A stretch of 64,000 nt of DNA from Eleusine coracana subsp. coracana (Eukaryota > Streptophyta > Magnoliopsida > Poales > Poaceae), in assembly GCA_032690845.1 (NCBI GenBank), contig CM064430.1, positions 8,170,949 through 8,234,948 of the forward strand, read 5' to 3'. Each line of letters opens with the position of its first letter. Position 1 is the stretch's first letter. The notes beneath the pieces are model-generated. The model had not been told where the DNA came from, searched no databases, and saw only the letters and a list, made by a program, of their open reading frames with translations. Positions 9,406 through 19,652 of the stretch are shown piece by piece. The position numbers were made by a program, and so were the translations under genes.

Positions 9406-12219
9406 GTCATCACTGTGAGCGCGTCGCTCCAATGCGCTTTCCAGTGTGAGATGGAGAACGGTGACCTCACTGCCGCGATGGTGGCCTCCACTAGGGAGCT
9501 CGAGGCTATCCATGCACACCTTGAGGAAGAGACCCATGACGCCAGCCACAAGAATGCCTCGTTCAAACCAGTGGAAGACACCAAGGAAGTGCAGATCGAC
9601 CCCGAGGGTGACAAGGAGAAGATGATGAGAGTGGGGACATCTCTCACTCCTAAATAGGAAAGTGAGCTCGTCGACTTTCTCTATACGAACGTTGACATCT
9701 TTGCATTGAGACCCTCGAACATGCCCGACATACGGAGGGGGATTGACGAGCACTCCTTAAACATTAGGTCGGGCTCCAAGCCGGTGAAGCAACGTCTACG
9801 CCGCTTCGATGAGGAGAAGCATAGGGCAATCGAGGAGGAGATCACAAAGCTACAGGCAGCCCTGGTTCATCAAGAATCTATTTGCCCCCAAATGGTTAGC
9901 TAATCCTATTCTTGTACAAAAAAGAATGGGAAATGGATGATGTGTATTGAATCCTGTTCCTTTGCTAAGCATAGACCAGATAGTTGACTCGATGGCGGGG
10001 TGTGAAACCCTCTGCTTCCTAGATGCCTATTCAGGATACCACCAAATCGCGATGAAAGAATCTGACCAACTCGTGACATCTTTTATCACACTTTTTGGCT
10101 CTGACTGCTATGTAACGATGCCTTTCGAGCTTAAGAATGCCTGTGCAACCTTTTAGCACTGCATGCAATGGTGTTTTGACCATATGATCGGCCACACGAT
10201 CGAAGCCTATGTGGATGACATCGTTGTCGAGACCAATAGGGCTGACACTCTCGTGGCTGACCTCGAATGTGTCTTCACCAAGCTGCACATGAACGACGTC
10301 AAACTTAACCTCGAGAATTGCGTCTTCGAGGTCCCAAGGGAAATGCTTCTTAGGTTCATTGTTTTCGAATGTGGCATCAAGGCCAATCCTAAGAAGATTT
10401 CTACGTTCGAATAGATGGGTCCGGTTCAGAACCTCAAAGGGCTGAAACGGCTCACGGGTTGTCTGGCAGCACTGAGCCGCTTCATCTCGCGCCTTGGTGA
10501 GAGAGTGCTCCCGTTGTACAAGCTTAGGGAGAACTCCGACCGGTTCGAGTGGACCTCCAAGGCACAGTCCGCTCTCAACAAGGTCAAGCGCATCTTGAGT
10601 TACGCACCTGTGCTGATAGCCCCACTCCCGGGAGAGGTGCTGCTATTGTACATAGCGGCAATGACTCAGGTCGTGAGCTCGACGCTTGTAGTTGAGCGAG
10701 AAAGAGAAGGGCACGCCCTCAAAGTCCAGCACCCTTTATACTATGTCAACGAAGTTCTGCCCAACTCGAAGACTCGGTACCCACAGATCCTTAAGGTCCT
10801 CTACGCGGTGATGGTCGCGTGGCACAAGCTCTGACACTACTTCAACTCCCACCCAATATACATCATAAGTTCCTTTCTGCTTCGTAAAATTATACAGAAT
10901 AGGGACTCGGCGAGCAAGGTCACCAAGTGGGCACTCGAGCTGATGGGTTATACGTCACATACCAACGCCAAGCAGCCATCAAGTCCAAGTTTCTAGTTGA
11001 TTTTGTTGCGGAATGGACCGAGGCAGAACTCCCTCCCGCTCTAGTCAATCAGGAGTACTGGGTCATGTACTTCGATGGATTGCTCATGTGGACGGTTGTA
11101 GGTATTGGTCTCGCCTTCATCTCTCCACGCAAAGTTCATATGAAATACGTGATTTGTTTACATTTCCTCACCTCAAATAATGTTGCTGAACACGAGGCGC
11201 TCATGAACAGCCTAAGATTGTCGTCGAGCTAGGTATCCGATGACTGGAGATCCGGGGCGACTCCTAGCTCGTGCTCGACCAGGTCATGAAGGAATCTAGT
11301 TGTTGAACCGACACCATGACACTCTACTGTCAGGAAGTTCGCAGACTCGATGACAGATTTGATGGTCTAGAGCTCAAGCATGTCCCACGACGCCTCAACG
11401 AGGCAGCAGACGCGCTGGCCAAGATGGCATCTGGCCAAGAGCAGATTCCCCTGGGAGTCTTTGCAAATGATCAGTTCTAGCCTTCGGTGTGGCCGAAGGA
11501 GACTGTAGGTCCTAAGGAAGGTTCAAGCAACCCTGTCGACCTCAACCCAAGGGTCGAGGGACTGCCTACAGAAACATGGTCACCTTCGACCCCCCAGCAC
11601 ACCAACGTCATGGAGATCGACCAACCAAGCAACTCACACGAGCCGACCAGTCGGACGACCTAGGGGTCGAGCGAATCGACCCTCATGTCGAGAGAGCTAA
11701 GCTCCTAGACGACTGGAGGATCCCATACATCGAATTCTTGGCTCAGGGCACGTTTCCCGTCGATGGGACCGAAGCCAAACGACTCTATCGATGTGCCAAG
11801 TCTTTCGTCTTAATTGAGAGGAAGCTTTACAAGCGCAGTGTCACTAAAGTTATGCAGTGTTGTATCCTTATCTGCAAAGGCGTTCAGCTACTCGTTGACA
11901 TCCACGAGAGGGGGGGGGGGGCTCTTTAGTCATCACGCCATGCCTCAAACCCTACTGGGCAACGCGTTTCGCCAAGGCTTCTACTGATCGACTGCTGTGG
12001 GTGACGTGACCTACATAGTCAAAACTTGCAAAAGTTGCCAGTACTATGCCCGCCAAATGCACCTGCCGGCACAAGCCCTGCAAGCGATCCCCCTCACATG
12101 GCCTTTCGTGGTCTGGGGGTTAGACCTGATCGGCCCGCTCAAAAAAGCGCTCAGGGGATACACCCACTTCTTTGTCGTGGTCAACAAGTTTAACAAGTGC
12201 ATCGAAGCGCGCCCCTTAG
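9406..12219 (+). pseudogene. pol of gypsy element 1: RT, RNase H, integrase N-terminal part
   Basis: After a protease-RT linker (9417-9657), RT begins near 9706 (MPDIRRGID, then KPVKQRLRRF). RT motifs follow: FLDAYSGYHQI near 10016, MPFELKNACATF, and the catalytic YVDD near 10207. RNase H covers about 10870-11460 (YFDG, NNVAEHEAL, LNEAADALAKM). Integrase starts near 11930 (zinc-finger-like CKSCQYY, then WGLDLIGPL near 12106). The frame stops at 12219, where the Sirevirus inserted; it resumes at 42073. There are many stops (9655-9657, 9901-9903, a TAG before HCMQW near 10155, 10412-10414) and small deletions, including a gap between 9840 and 9910 in the RT N-terminus. Not functional. Confidence 0.85.
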
Positions 12220-14079
12220 TGTAAGGTTCATGACCATTGAGGTCACCCCAAGGTATGGTGTTTTGGTGATGAATGACAAACATGAAATAAGACTAATGTC
12301 TACACGAGTGTTGTCCAAGTAGGAAACCTTTTCTATCTTATGATGATTGTCGACGACATCCTTGGCGATTGATGACAATTACCACAAGCATGGAGGCTTG
12401 TGAACTTGATGGAGTCCAAGGGTTGATGGAGATGGATCAAAGCGGAGAACAGGCTATGGTGCAAGTGTTCGGAACACTTGACTAGTTGTTAGGGCTTTGA
12501 GTCCATAGGAAAAACCGGACTATCAAGAGGGTCTAGGTCATTCTCTTAGGTCATGTCTAGTCGGTGATGTGCAAGGTTGCTCGGTGAAATCACAGGCACT
12601 AGATGACAGTGGAGAAGCCAAGGAGTTGTACGGAGAAGTCGGGAAACGAAGTCAAGCGAGGACGACAAGTTTTAGCTTCTGGACATAGAGACCGGACAGA
12701 GGGGTCAGTGGAGACCAGACTGTACGATCACTATGGGGAGTTTGTCTAGGACTTAGCCGTAGCGAGGAAATTGTCTGTGCCTGGGAGCCGTAGAGACCGG
12801 ACAGTCCGATCTGTATGGCTCAACACAGAGCAGTGAGCAAGCGTTTTGCAAAGGCTCCTGGACTGGAGAGAGAAAGTGAACTGAATGGTCTAGTCTGCTG
12901 ACCGAACAGTCCGGTCAGTTCAGGAAAGCTGTCTGGCCAATGCAGCCAACGGTTCTGGGAACCGTTCGAGAGAGACCGGACGGTCCGGACCGGGAGTGAC
13001 CAGACAGTCCGATCATTAGGTCCAAAAAGGCAACTTCATGAGGCAACGACTAGTTTGAGGTTGGGAGCCTATATAATTTCATTGTTAGGGTCTTGGAGAC
13101 CTCTCTTGGCCATTGGAATACCTGAGAGCATTTGGTAAGGTCCAAGAGGAAAAGAGGAGAGCACTAGGAGGAGATATTGCATATCTTGAGAGTGCTAGAG
13201 GAGGGTAACTTGAGCATCTTGCACATCTAAGGCTAGGGTGTCCTTAAGGGTGTGATCTATATTGTTACTCTTGGTCTATGGTGAGACCTAGACCGGTTAG
13301 GTGTCGGTGATCGAGCCTATCGTGATCGGTTGTGAAGGGCGTCACATGTTTGTACACGGTTTGAGCCGCCGTTGAAAGGGGCATCGCTAGTGAGCCCTCG
13401 TGTTGGCTTTAGGAGTCCGGCAAGTTCTTGAGGGAGGTGAGCTTGTGCTTTCTGCAGCGGTGACGCACACCATGTCTTCACTCGAGGAGTGATTGCGGGC
13501 TCGTGGGCGAGAACTCCACTTGGTGGCAGGAGGGACTGGGACTCCGGCGGGAGTGGTCCAACAAGGAGTAGGGGAAGGCACCATCCTTCTGAGACCTCGG
13601 GAAAAAAGTCATGAGCCATCTCTTACTCTACTCCTTACTATGATGCTTTACTTTCCGTATTTACATACCGTGCTATCCATGCTTGTGTGCTTACCTTGCT
13701 CTAGTTGACTACCTTGTAGACTTGCATGAATAGGCTTCTTTACTTGCTAGTAGTGCTTAGTCTTCATACTTGATCACTAGTATGCTTTCTATATGCTTCT
13801 TGATCTCGTAGCTTTGCTTGAGTAGAACTTCTTGCTAGCTAGTTGTTTGCTTCCGTGTATCTTTGGTAACTAGCTTGCATAGGAGTTGTATTTCCTTTGT
13901 GTGATTCACTAGTATGCTTAGGTTAATATTCCTTTCATAGGTTTATTATCTTGCTAGTGTGATCACCACTAGGATTGTGTATGAGTTGTTTTGAGAGGTC
14001 GGTTTTAGGAATTAGCGAATTTGGTACATAGTGCGAGTTCCCGATTCACTCCCCCCCTCTCAGTCACTCGGTCCTTTTA
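12220..14079 (+). repeat. 5' LTR of the Sirevirus
   Basis: 1860 bp, starting TGTAAGGTTC and ending ...GGTCCTTTTA (terminal CA mutated to TA) just before the PBS. It matches 40791-42072 but holds about 580 bp (roughly 13250-13830) that the 3' copy lacks. Palindromes built on CCGGAC(N)GTCCGG cluster at about 12689-13015. Confidence 0.88.
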
Positions 14080-14081
14080 AG

Positions 14082-14094
14082 TGGTATCAGAGCC
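14082..14094 (+). other. Primer-binding site of the Sirevirus
   Basis: TGGTATCAGAGCC, two bases after the 5' LTR, is complementary to the 3' end of initiator tRNA-Met, the normal primer of plant Ty1/copia elements. Confidence 0.93.
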
Positions 14095-14147
14095 AAGTGT
14101 TCATTATAAGTTTTAACCGCCTTGAGTAGTGACCGTATTGAGTTGAG

Positions 14148-14993
14148 ATGTCATCCCATTCGGGGCCGGGTCATGGATCATGGAATGATCGCTTTAAGAG
14201 CTACCTAAATGCTATGATTCTAGATAAGTTGATGGATACTCTTGTGGACTTTGCCAATACCTTTACCGATGATCATGTGTATGATGATTTTGATGATGGT
14301 GTGGATGTTCCTTGTACTAGTGAGTGCCTAGATCTTTCTAGCAATGACTTGATAGGTTGCTCTACTAGTGTGCCTAATATGATGATTGATAATGATGTGT
14401 CTCTTGATCCTGCTTGCACTACTACCATGACTAGCATTGATGATGTTCGTGAGCCTCCTATTGATCATGCTAGTAGTTCTCTTGTTGAGGAGTTCTTTGC
14501 TTTTCATATTAATGACAATGAGGACTTACTTGACTCTCTTATTCACTTGCGAGGTATTGTGGACAGGATTGGGACAACTTCTTTTGAGCTTCCCAAGATC
14601 GTGATAGTGGAGAAGATCCTCTCTTTGCTTCTGAGTAGCAAGCTCTTCTACATCACCCTTGACCTTCTCATAGAGAAGAGTCTCTCCGTCGAGGACGTGA
14701 TTGAGCTACTCTTCAAAGATGAGGAGATCACCGCGAGCATGGTGTGGAAGAAGACTTACAAGACAAATCATGAAGCATCTTCAAGCAAAGGGAAAGAAAT
14801 AGCTTCGAGCTCAAATTTCATTGATCCCTCCACAAGATTGTCTTGTAATAACCTCTACAACCCATTCGGGTCAACACATTCTTTGGGCGCTTCGTCAAGC
14901 TCTACTTTGAGTGCCATCCCAAGATCTATTCCAAGCACCTTGAGTGGATCGAGCATGGACGTAGGGGGAGCACCAACAACAATGCTCGCTTGA
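14148..14993 (+). CDS. Sirevirus gag-like ORF (divergent)
   Basis: A 281-codon frame starts 53 bp after the PBS, in the gag position. The protein is acidic and serine-rich and ends in a low-complexity tail. I see no CCHC zinc knuckle and no clear match to the usual copia Gag core, so the assignment rests on position. A stretch around residues 125-195 is helical and hydrophobic, as expected for a capsid-like fold. A TGA at 14991-14993 separates it from the next frame, which probably shows loss of one continuous gag-pol ORF. It may be a rearranged gag. Confidence 0.5.
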   Translation: MSSHSGPGHGSWNDRFKSYLNAMILDKLMDTLVDFANTFTDDHVYDDFDDGVDVPCTSECLDLSSNDLIGCSTSVPNMMIDNDVSLDPACTTTMTSIDDVREPPIDHASSSLVEEFFAFHINDNEDLLDSLIHLRGIVDRIGTTSFELPKIVIVEKILSLLLSSKLFYITLDLLIEKSLSVEDVIELLFKDEEITASMVWKKTYKTNHEASSSKGKEIASSSNFIDPSTRLSCNNLYNPFGSTHSLGASSSSTLSAIPRSIPSTLSGSSMDVGGAPTTMLA

Positions 14994-15002
14994 TCATTTT
15001 AG

Positions 15003-16091
15003 ATGATCAATCTTACGGCTTCGGCTCCGACACCTCCACCTCCTCCACTCCCTCCACCACAAGATCACTTTTGGCATCTTCGTCGAGCTCACCAACAGGA
15101 TCTCTTCTTTGAACTCGGTGAATTTATGAGAAATCCGAATGTTGACCTTTGTGAAAATCTATTGAGCATCTATGATCTTGTGTGTAGGATAAACTCTTTC
15201 AGGGGACTTCGGAGGATTGCACCATATGTAGTGATTGACATGCTCCTCCAACAAATCACAACTCCTGAGAGGGGTTTCTTACTTGAGGAGGTAGTCAATA
15301 GGAGACATGAGCTCTCGATTGAGAGAGCAATGGAGATGATACTTGTGCTCCATACACAAGTGGGGCATGTACTTGAGCACATCACTAGACTCTATGACCC
15401 TCCCCATCACTACATCAACCTTGACAATGTGCACATGAGGGATGGTCATGGACATTGGAGGTACCGTGCTCCTCACTACTCCATTAGAAGGAGACTACTG
15501 GATGGGATTGCAAGAATCCCTATCTATGAGGATGGTCTTATTGCTCGACACGATGAGGTTAGTGCTAGTCAATCAAGTAATGCTTTGGATACTAACCCTT
15601 CTTCCTCTAGTGCTTGTCTTATGGCTACCACCAGGGTCAACTACAAGAGTGGAGGCACTCATTGGATTCTTGATAGTGGGTGCACTCAACATATGACCGG
15701 AAAGCCAACCATGTTCACCACCATTGATGAAGACGAAGATAGTGAGAAGGTGACTTTTGGGGATAACTCAACGGGGAGAGTTAGAGGCTCGAGCAAGGTG
15801 GCCATCACAAATGACCTCCATCTCTCCAAGGTCTTTCTTGTGGAAACCCTCAACTTCAACCTTCTGTCTATTGGTCAACTATGTGACATGGGTTTCAAGT
15901 GCACATTTGATGAGGATGATGCAAAGATTGAGAATGACAAGAGAGGGCTAGTATTTCATGGAGTAAGGCATGGGATCATGTATGTCACGGACTTCAAGTC
16001 AAGCAACATGCCACCAAGCACTTGCCTATTCACTAAGGCATCCAAGGGATGGTTGTGTCATAGAAGACTGGCACATGTTGGAATGAATTAG
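15003..16091 (+). pseudogene. Sirevirus distal gag, protease and pre-integrase domain
   Basis: An open frame of 362 codons. A proline-rich start leads into Gag-like helices (to about residue 190). The aspartic protease active site DSG lies in HWILDSGCTQHMTG near residue 230. The GAG-pre-integrase domain follows (GWLCHRRLAHVGMN at the end). A TAG at 16089-16091 cuts the domain before its Cys pair (CSACQAG near 16165), which is still present in the same frame downstream. The protease motif itself looks intact. Copia Pol polyproteins are normally uninterrupted here, so this is a disabled copy. Confidence 0.8.
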
Positions 16092-16898
16092 CTCAAGAAG
16101 ATTGTCAAGAGGAATCTAGTTGAAGGAATCAAGGATGTGGCCTTTGAGAAGGATAGACTGTGTAGTGCTTGTCAAGCAGGAAAACAAGTTGCATCTTCAC
16201 AGCCCACCAAGTCATTCATGTCTACATCTCGTCCTCTAGAGCTCTTGCACATGGACTTGTTTGGGCCAACACACTACAAGAGTCTAGGAGGCAATCTATA
16301 TTGCTTGGTGATTGTTGATGATTTCACGAGATACACTTGGACCTTCTTTCTTGTGGAAAAATCTCAAGCCAGTAGTATCTTCAGAAAGTTTGCCAAGAGA
16401 GCAAAGAATGAGTTCAATGCTAGCATTGTGAAGATAAGGAGTAACAATGGGACGGAGTTCAAGAATACCATAGTGGAGGAATACTGTGACAAGAAAGGGA
16501 TCAAACATGAATTCTCCGCTGCATATACTCCCCAGCAAAATGGAGTAGTGGAGAGGAAGAACAAGACACTCATCACTCTTGCTCATGCCATGTTGGATGA
16601 GTATGGAACTCATGAGGGATTTTGGGCGGAGGCAATCAACACGGCATGCTACACCTCCAACCGTGTCTATCTCCACCAGTTGTTGAAGAAGACCATATGA
16701 GCTATGGGGGATGGAAATCCAATGTTTCCTATTTTTGAGTCTTTGGCTACAAGTGTTACATTCTCAAGAAGAGGAGAAAGCCTGGGAAGTTTGAGAGCAG
16801 CACTTATCAAGGCATTCTTGTTGGGTACTCTGGGACTTCTAAAGATTATAGGGTTTACAACTCAGCCACATGATGTGTGGAAGATCCTATGATGTGCA
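16092..16898 (+). pseudogene. Sirevirus integrase, interrupted
   Basis: The frame continues with the pre-integrase Cys pair and the rve core: LELLHMDLFGPT near 16240 (first Asp), PQQNGVVERKN near 16530 (Glu). The second catalytic Asp, expected in SDNGTEF, reads SNNGTEF at about 16440-16460 (Asp codon to AAC at 16443-16445), a single G-to-A change that abolishes the triad. Frame shifts follow after 16700 (sequence corresponding to the integrase C-terminal GKFES...VGYS region). Gypsy element 2 inserts at 16904 and splits the domain; it resumes at 27761. Confidence 0.82.
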
Positions 16899-16903
16899 AT
16901 TTG

Positions 16904-17283
16904 TGTGGGATACTTGCCTTATCGGTATCCTCATACAAGATTAAGTCGGTAGGCGACCGGGTACTTCATCAACAAGGAAGCCGACCGACTCAACTTAGAG
17001 CACACGATATGTAGAGGTAGACTTTCTATGTAAATCCTTGTGGATTACGACTAGGACTCTTCATGTATCCCCTAGCCGACCGGATATATAAGGCAGCAGG
17101 GTATCCCTCATTGGGGGAGAAGGTTTTTCTGCAACATCAATACAATACACAGAACATAGGACGTAGGGTTTTTACTCTCATTGAGAGGGCCCGAACCTGT
17201 ATAACTTGGCATCTTGTGTTACCATTGTAGTTCTTAGTCTCGACATAGCCCTATATATTTACTGCCGATCTCAAGCATCGACA
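16904..17283 (+). repeat. 5' LTR of gypsy element 2
   Basis: 380 bp, TG...CA, ending CATCGACA before the PBS. GGATATATAAGGC near 17087 is a likely TATA box. Same length as the 3' copy. Confidence 0.93.
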
Positions 17284-17303
17284 GTTGGCACGCCAGGAAG
17301 GGG
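17284..17303 (+). other. Primer-binding site of gypsy element 2
   Basis: GTTGGCACGCCAGGAAGGGG directly follows the LTR and parallels the PBS of gypsy element 1, so both elements probably use the same tRNA primer class. Confidence 0.82.
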
Positions 17304-17526
17304 ACAAGGCTCGCCGGGATTCTCCGTCGACTATGATGGCCGAAATTCCCATCATTCAGTACCACAGATCCGACATGGCCAAAATTCCCATCATTCACCA
17401 GACTTCAAGATCTCCTTTGGATCACTCGACTTCACAGTCGGCGATAACGGAGCCCTAGGTCTAGAGAACCACAGATCCGACATGGTCGCAGCCATTTCCA
17501 TGGCATGATCACCGAGTTCATCTGGC

Positions 17527-19163
17527 ATGATCTCCGCATTGGTTCCACTCGGATCTGAGGAAGAAGATCCTTCCTTCAGGAACGATTCAGAATCGGATCG
17601 GTCTTTTGATGAGGACTCGGTCGGATCTGCTTACCCATACCCCCATACTATCAACATGGTGGATATAGCAGATCCCGCGGATGGAGACCAAGATGGTGAC
17701 CAAGACGGTGAACATGAAGGTAACCCCGTTGATGGCCACCCGAATCAACTAGCCAAAGGAGGTCAACAGGAGGAGGACCCTCCAGTTGATGACTCATCGG
17801 TCGGACACCACTGTCGACCAAGAGGGTCACGCGGTTCACGTAACGCACGCCGACTGGATCTCGGTCCGAAACTCGAAGTGGATGGTGTCAAGGTCTACCA
17901 CACCCCTTAGAGTAACATCACAGGGGCCAAAACTTTGCTCGACACTCTAATAGTCAACGCAAATTATTAGACCCCTGATGCAGAAGACGGTGGCTATGCT
18001 TAAGGCCGCTGCGGCTCAAGAGGCCGCAAAATCTCAGTCGGTCACAAGCTCTAGTCACGCATTTTCGCAAGGTCGGCATAGGCGTGAAGAGCTGAGAAAC
18101 TCTCTCAGCCTCCGTGATGGATGAGATACCGTCAACTCTCACTATGAAGAACGTGCTCGGGATAACCAATACTATGAGGAAGAACACCGTGATTGGAGAA
18201 TGGACGACCGACGGGACAATCGACAAGAGGACCGTCAAGATCCTCCTTCAAGGCACAACCACAACGACCATCGGCGTCGTCGTCATGATGATGATATTGG
18301 TCCGCGACACGGCCGCCGTGCAACTCCATCTACGGACTGGCATAGGTGGTCGATGACGTCGACCGACAATGAGATCGATGGCATCAAAGCTTACATCCCT
18401 AGGCTTTGCATAGCTCGATGGCCAAAAGGATTCAAGCCGATCCCCATCAAAAAATACGATGGTCAGACCAATCCCCGAGAGTGGCTGCAGCTCTACAACA
18501 CGGTGATTCGGTCGGCTGGAGGTGATTCCTATGTAATGACTAATTACCTTCTGGTCTGTCTGGATCCATCCGTTCGGATATGGCTCACATCTCTTCCAGA
18601 AGAGTCAAGCACATCTTGGGGAGACCTCAACAGGAAGCTCATAGAAAGTTTCCAAGCTACCTGCAATCAACCGGGCAACCACTTCGACCTCACTCGGATC
18701 AAGCAGAAGACCGACGAACCTCTTCATGACTACATCAAGTGATGATTTGGTTCGTGAGATCGGTCGGAGGAATCATGACCTCAAGCTGACCGCTCAAGAG
18801 TGCTTCGAGATCGCTGACAAGTTCGCGTCTGGTGAGTCGGCATTGGATGACATTCGGGGAAAAGGCAAAGAGAAGCGGTCGGACAAGCCTGAGTCCTCCA
18901 AGAAGGACAAGAAGAGGAAGCCTGATAACATGGTTCACACGATGGACTGACTTCAGAAGAACCCTTGAACAAGCCAACCGTCCACAGACGAGCTGCTGAG
19001 TGGCCCATGCCTTTGGCACCCAAAGGGAAACCACAAAGCAAAGGATTGCTATCGACTGAAGGGTTTTGCAACGGCTGCGCTCAAGGTGGCTAAAGATCCC
19101 CCGAGGCGCAACAGAAAAGACAAGACCAATGACAATGGCGACAAGGATGACTCAGGAGAGTTC
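17527..19163 (+). pseudogene. gag of gypsy element 2, broken
   Basis: 17527-17910 encodes an acidic, repetitive N-terminal part (DGDQDGDQDG). After stops, 18200-18742 holds an Arg/His/Asp-rich segment and the Gag core (KKYDGQTNPREWLQLY, then WLTSLPEES, HFDLTRIKQKTDE). A short deletion joins it to 18746-18948 (REIGRRNHDLKLTAQECFEIA), and a zinc-knuckle-like CLWHPKGNHKAKDC lies near 19007-19050. The final tail ends at a TAG at 19162-19165. The product would be the capsid/nucleocapsid. At least one frameshift, one deletion and several stops are present. Confidence 0.8.
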
Positions 19164-19214
19164 TAGGAGCCCCACAAGGAAGTCAACTTCATCTTCGGTG
19201 GCCCGGATGCTTAC

Positions 19215-19652
19215 ATGTCCAAGTGCAAGCAGAAGCTAGAACTTCGAGAGATCAACTCGGTGGAACTGGCTGCGCCTCAATTCATGAGGTGGTCTGAGAT
19301 GCCAATCACCTTTGATCGGTCGGATCATCCCAAGCACATCCCAAAGCCAGGTCGATACCCATTGGTGCTTGCTGCTACAATGAAGGAGGTAAAGTTCAAT
19401 AAAGTACTCATTGATGGAGGAAGCAGTTTGGACTTAATCTTCACCAAAACTCTCAATGAGCTCGGTCTGTCAATCAATGATCTTCAGCCGAGTTCTTCAT
19501 CTTTCCACGGGATTATACCTGGCAAGACTTTAGTTCCTATTGGACAGATCAGTCTGCTGGTCACCTTCGGGACCCGTGAGAATTTTAGGACCGAGTGCAT
19601 TCTCTTCCAGGTGGCGTATTTTGACTCAGCATATCATGCTATCATCGGTTGA
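19215..19652 (+). pseudogene. Protease of gypsy element 2
   Basis: A retroviral-type aspartic protease domain: KVLIDGGSSLDLIF near residue 62 carries the active-site Asp (D-G-G rather than D-S/T-G, a common grass gypsy variant), followed by LGLSINDLQPSSS and HGIIPG. The frame ends at TGA in AYHAIIG, where family members read on through Arg; CGA to TGA is the simplest cause. The following PHYPYLTLKMPGPNG motif before RT is in the same frame. Confidence 0.82.
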
